Shown: positions 63,890-64,000 of the stretch, one piece after another
How positions within the stretch are numbered: position 1 is the stretch's first letter
Layout: every line of letters begins with the position of its first letter
DNA from: Saliterribacillus persicus
GTDB lineage: Bacteria; Bacillota; Bacilli; Bacillales; Amphibacillaceae
Length of the DNA stretch: 64,000 bases
Assembly (NCBI RefSeq): GCF_003337485.1
Contig: NZ_QPJJ01000016.1
Span: 1 to 64,000 of the forward strand
Direction: 5' to 3'
Position numbers and translations under genes: made by a program
The notes under the pieces: generated by a model
What the model saw: the letters and a program-made list of their open reading frames with translations, nothing else
What the model was told of the DNA's origin: nothing
The model's database searches: none

Positions 63890-64000
63890 TTAAATGTTTT
63901 CATTAGTAAAAGGCTGACGATATGTTGCGGTTTTCCATACTTCTTTTACTTCACCGTGTTGGTCTGTATCTATCATGAACGAGCCATTGCTGTATCGATC
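63890..64000 (-). CDS. 3' end of an unrecognised gene (partial)
   Basis: A frame open from the right edge ends at TAA (63892-63890) after 36 codons, containing NGSFMIDTDQHGEVKEVWKT and ending in ATYRQPFTNENI. It is hydrophilic and followed by a terminator, which supports a real gene end. The family is not recognised; the start lies beyond the window. Confidence 0.5.
   Translation of the reverse strand, partial: DRYSNGSFMIDTDQHGEVKEVWKTATYRQPFTNENI

Overview
The window looks like a chromosomal segment of a low-GC, spore-forming member of the Bacillaceae, probably close to the halotolerant Oceanobacillus/Virgibacillus/Gracilibacillus group. This is inferred from A+T-rich codon use, strong GGAGG ribosome sites with TTG/GTG starts, and Bacillus-type gene families and regulation (T-box, L-box, THI-box, gltAB/gltC, hisZG, lutABC, DynA). 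The species cannot be fixed from sequence reading alone. No rRNA, tRNA, prophage, insertion sequence or CRISPR array was seen; most of the window is orderly metabolic gene content.

Layout. 1-2.5 kb: the end of an unknown gene, then two U32-peptidase-like genes behind a near-ideal FNR-type class II promoter. 2.6-5 kb: a two-gene operon that looks like complete sulfolipid (SQDG) synthesis. 5.2-9 kb: manganese catalase, a 52-codon small gene, a CAP-domain exported protein and a lipoprotein. 9.1-14.4 kb: tandem paralogous secreted or anchored GH43 arabinanases with Ig-like and LamG-like domains, each with a cre-like site. 14.6-20 kb: tenA under a TPP riboswitch, a sugar-sensor/PAS/GGDEF/EAL protein, and dapA under a lysine riboswitch. 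20-25 kb: M20 peptidase, YqxD-like protein, small genes, an esterase-like hydrolase, an NAD(P)-binding protein and cysK.

25-35.3 kb is a full L-rhamnose to pyruvate route: an AraC-type regulator, rhaB, rhaA, rhaD, the fused aldolase/dehydrogenase rhaEW, then lutABC. The segments are separated by terminator-like hairpins and partly by their own promoters, so this is a cluster of several transcription units. Rhamnulose-1-phosphate aldolase is encoded twice.

35.3-50.9 kb holds amino-acid metabolism: ilvA, an MFS transporter, ppaC, proBA behind a T-box with a probable proline specifier, a branched-chain aminotransferase, and gltAB with divergent gltC. A HEPN-like/CBS protein of unknown role sits in the middle. 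51-60 kb: a 5'-3' exonuclease, msrA, the eight-gene hisZGDBHAFI(E) operon and the divergent hisJ phosphatase. 60-63.7 kb: a double-GTPase dynamin-like DynA. The window closes in the 3' end of an unrecognised gene.

Start sites were moved downstream of the longest frame where a ribosome site or family alignment from memory decided it; these cases are stated. The most interesting items are the FNR-box/U32 promoter, the sulfolipid pair, the LacI-like sensor fused to c-di-GMP turnover domains, the HEPN-CBS fusion and the redundant rhamnose aldolases.
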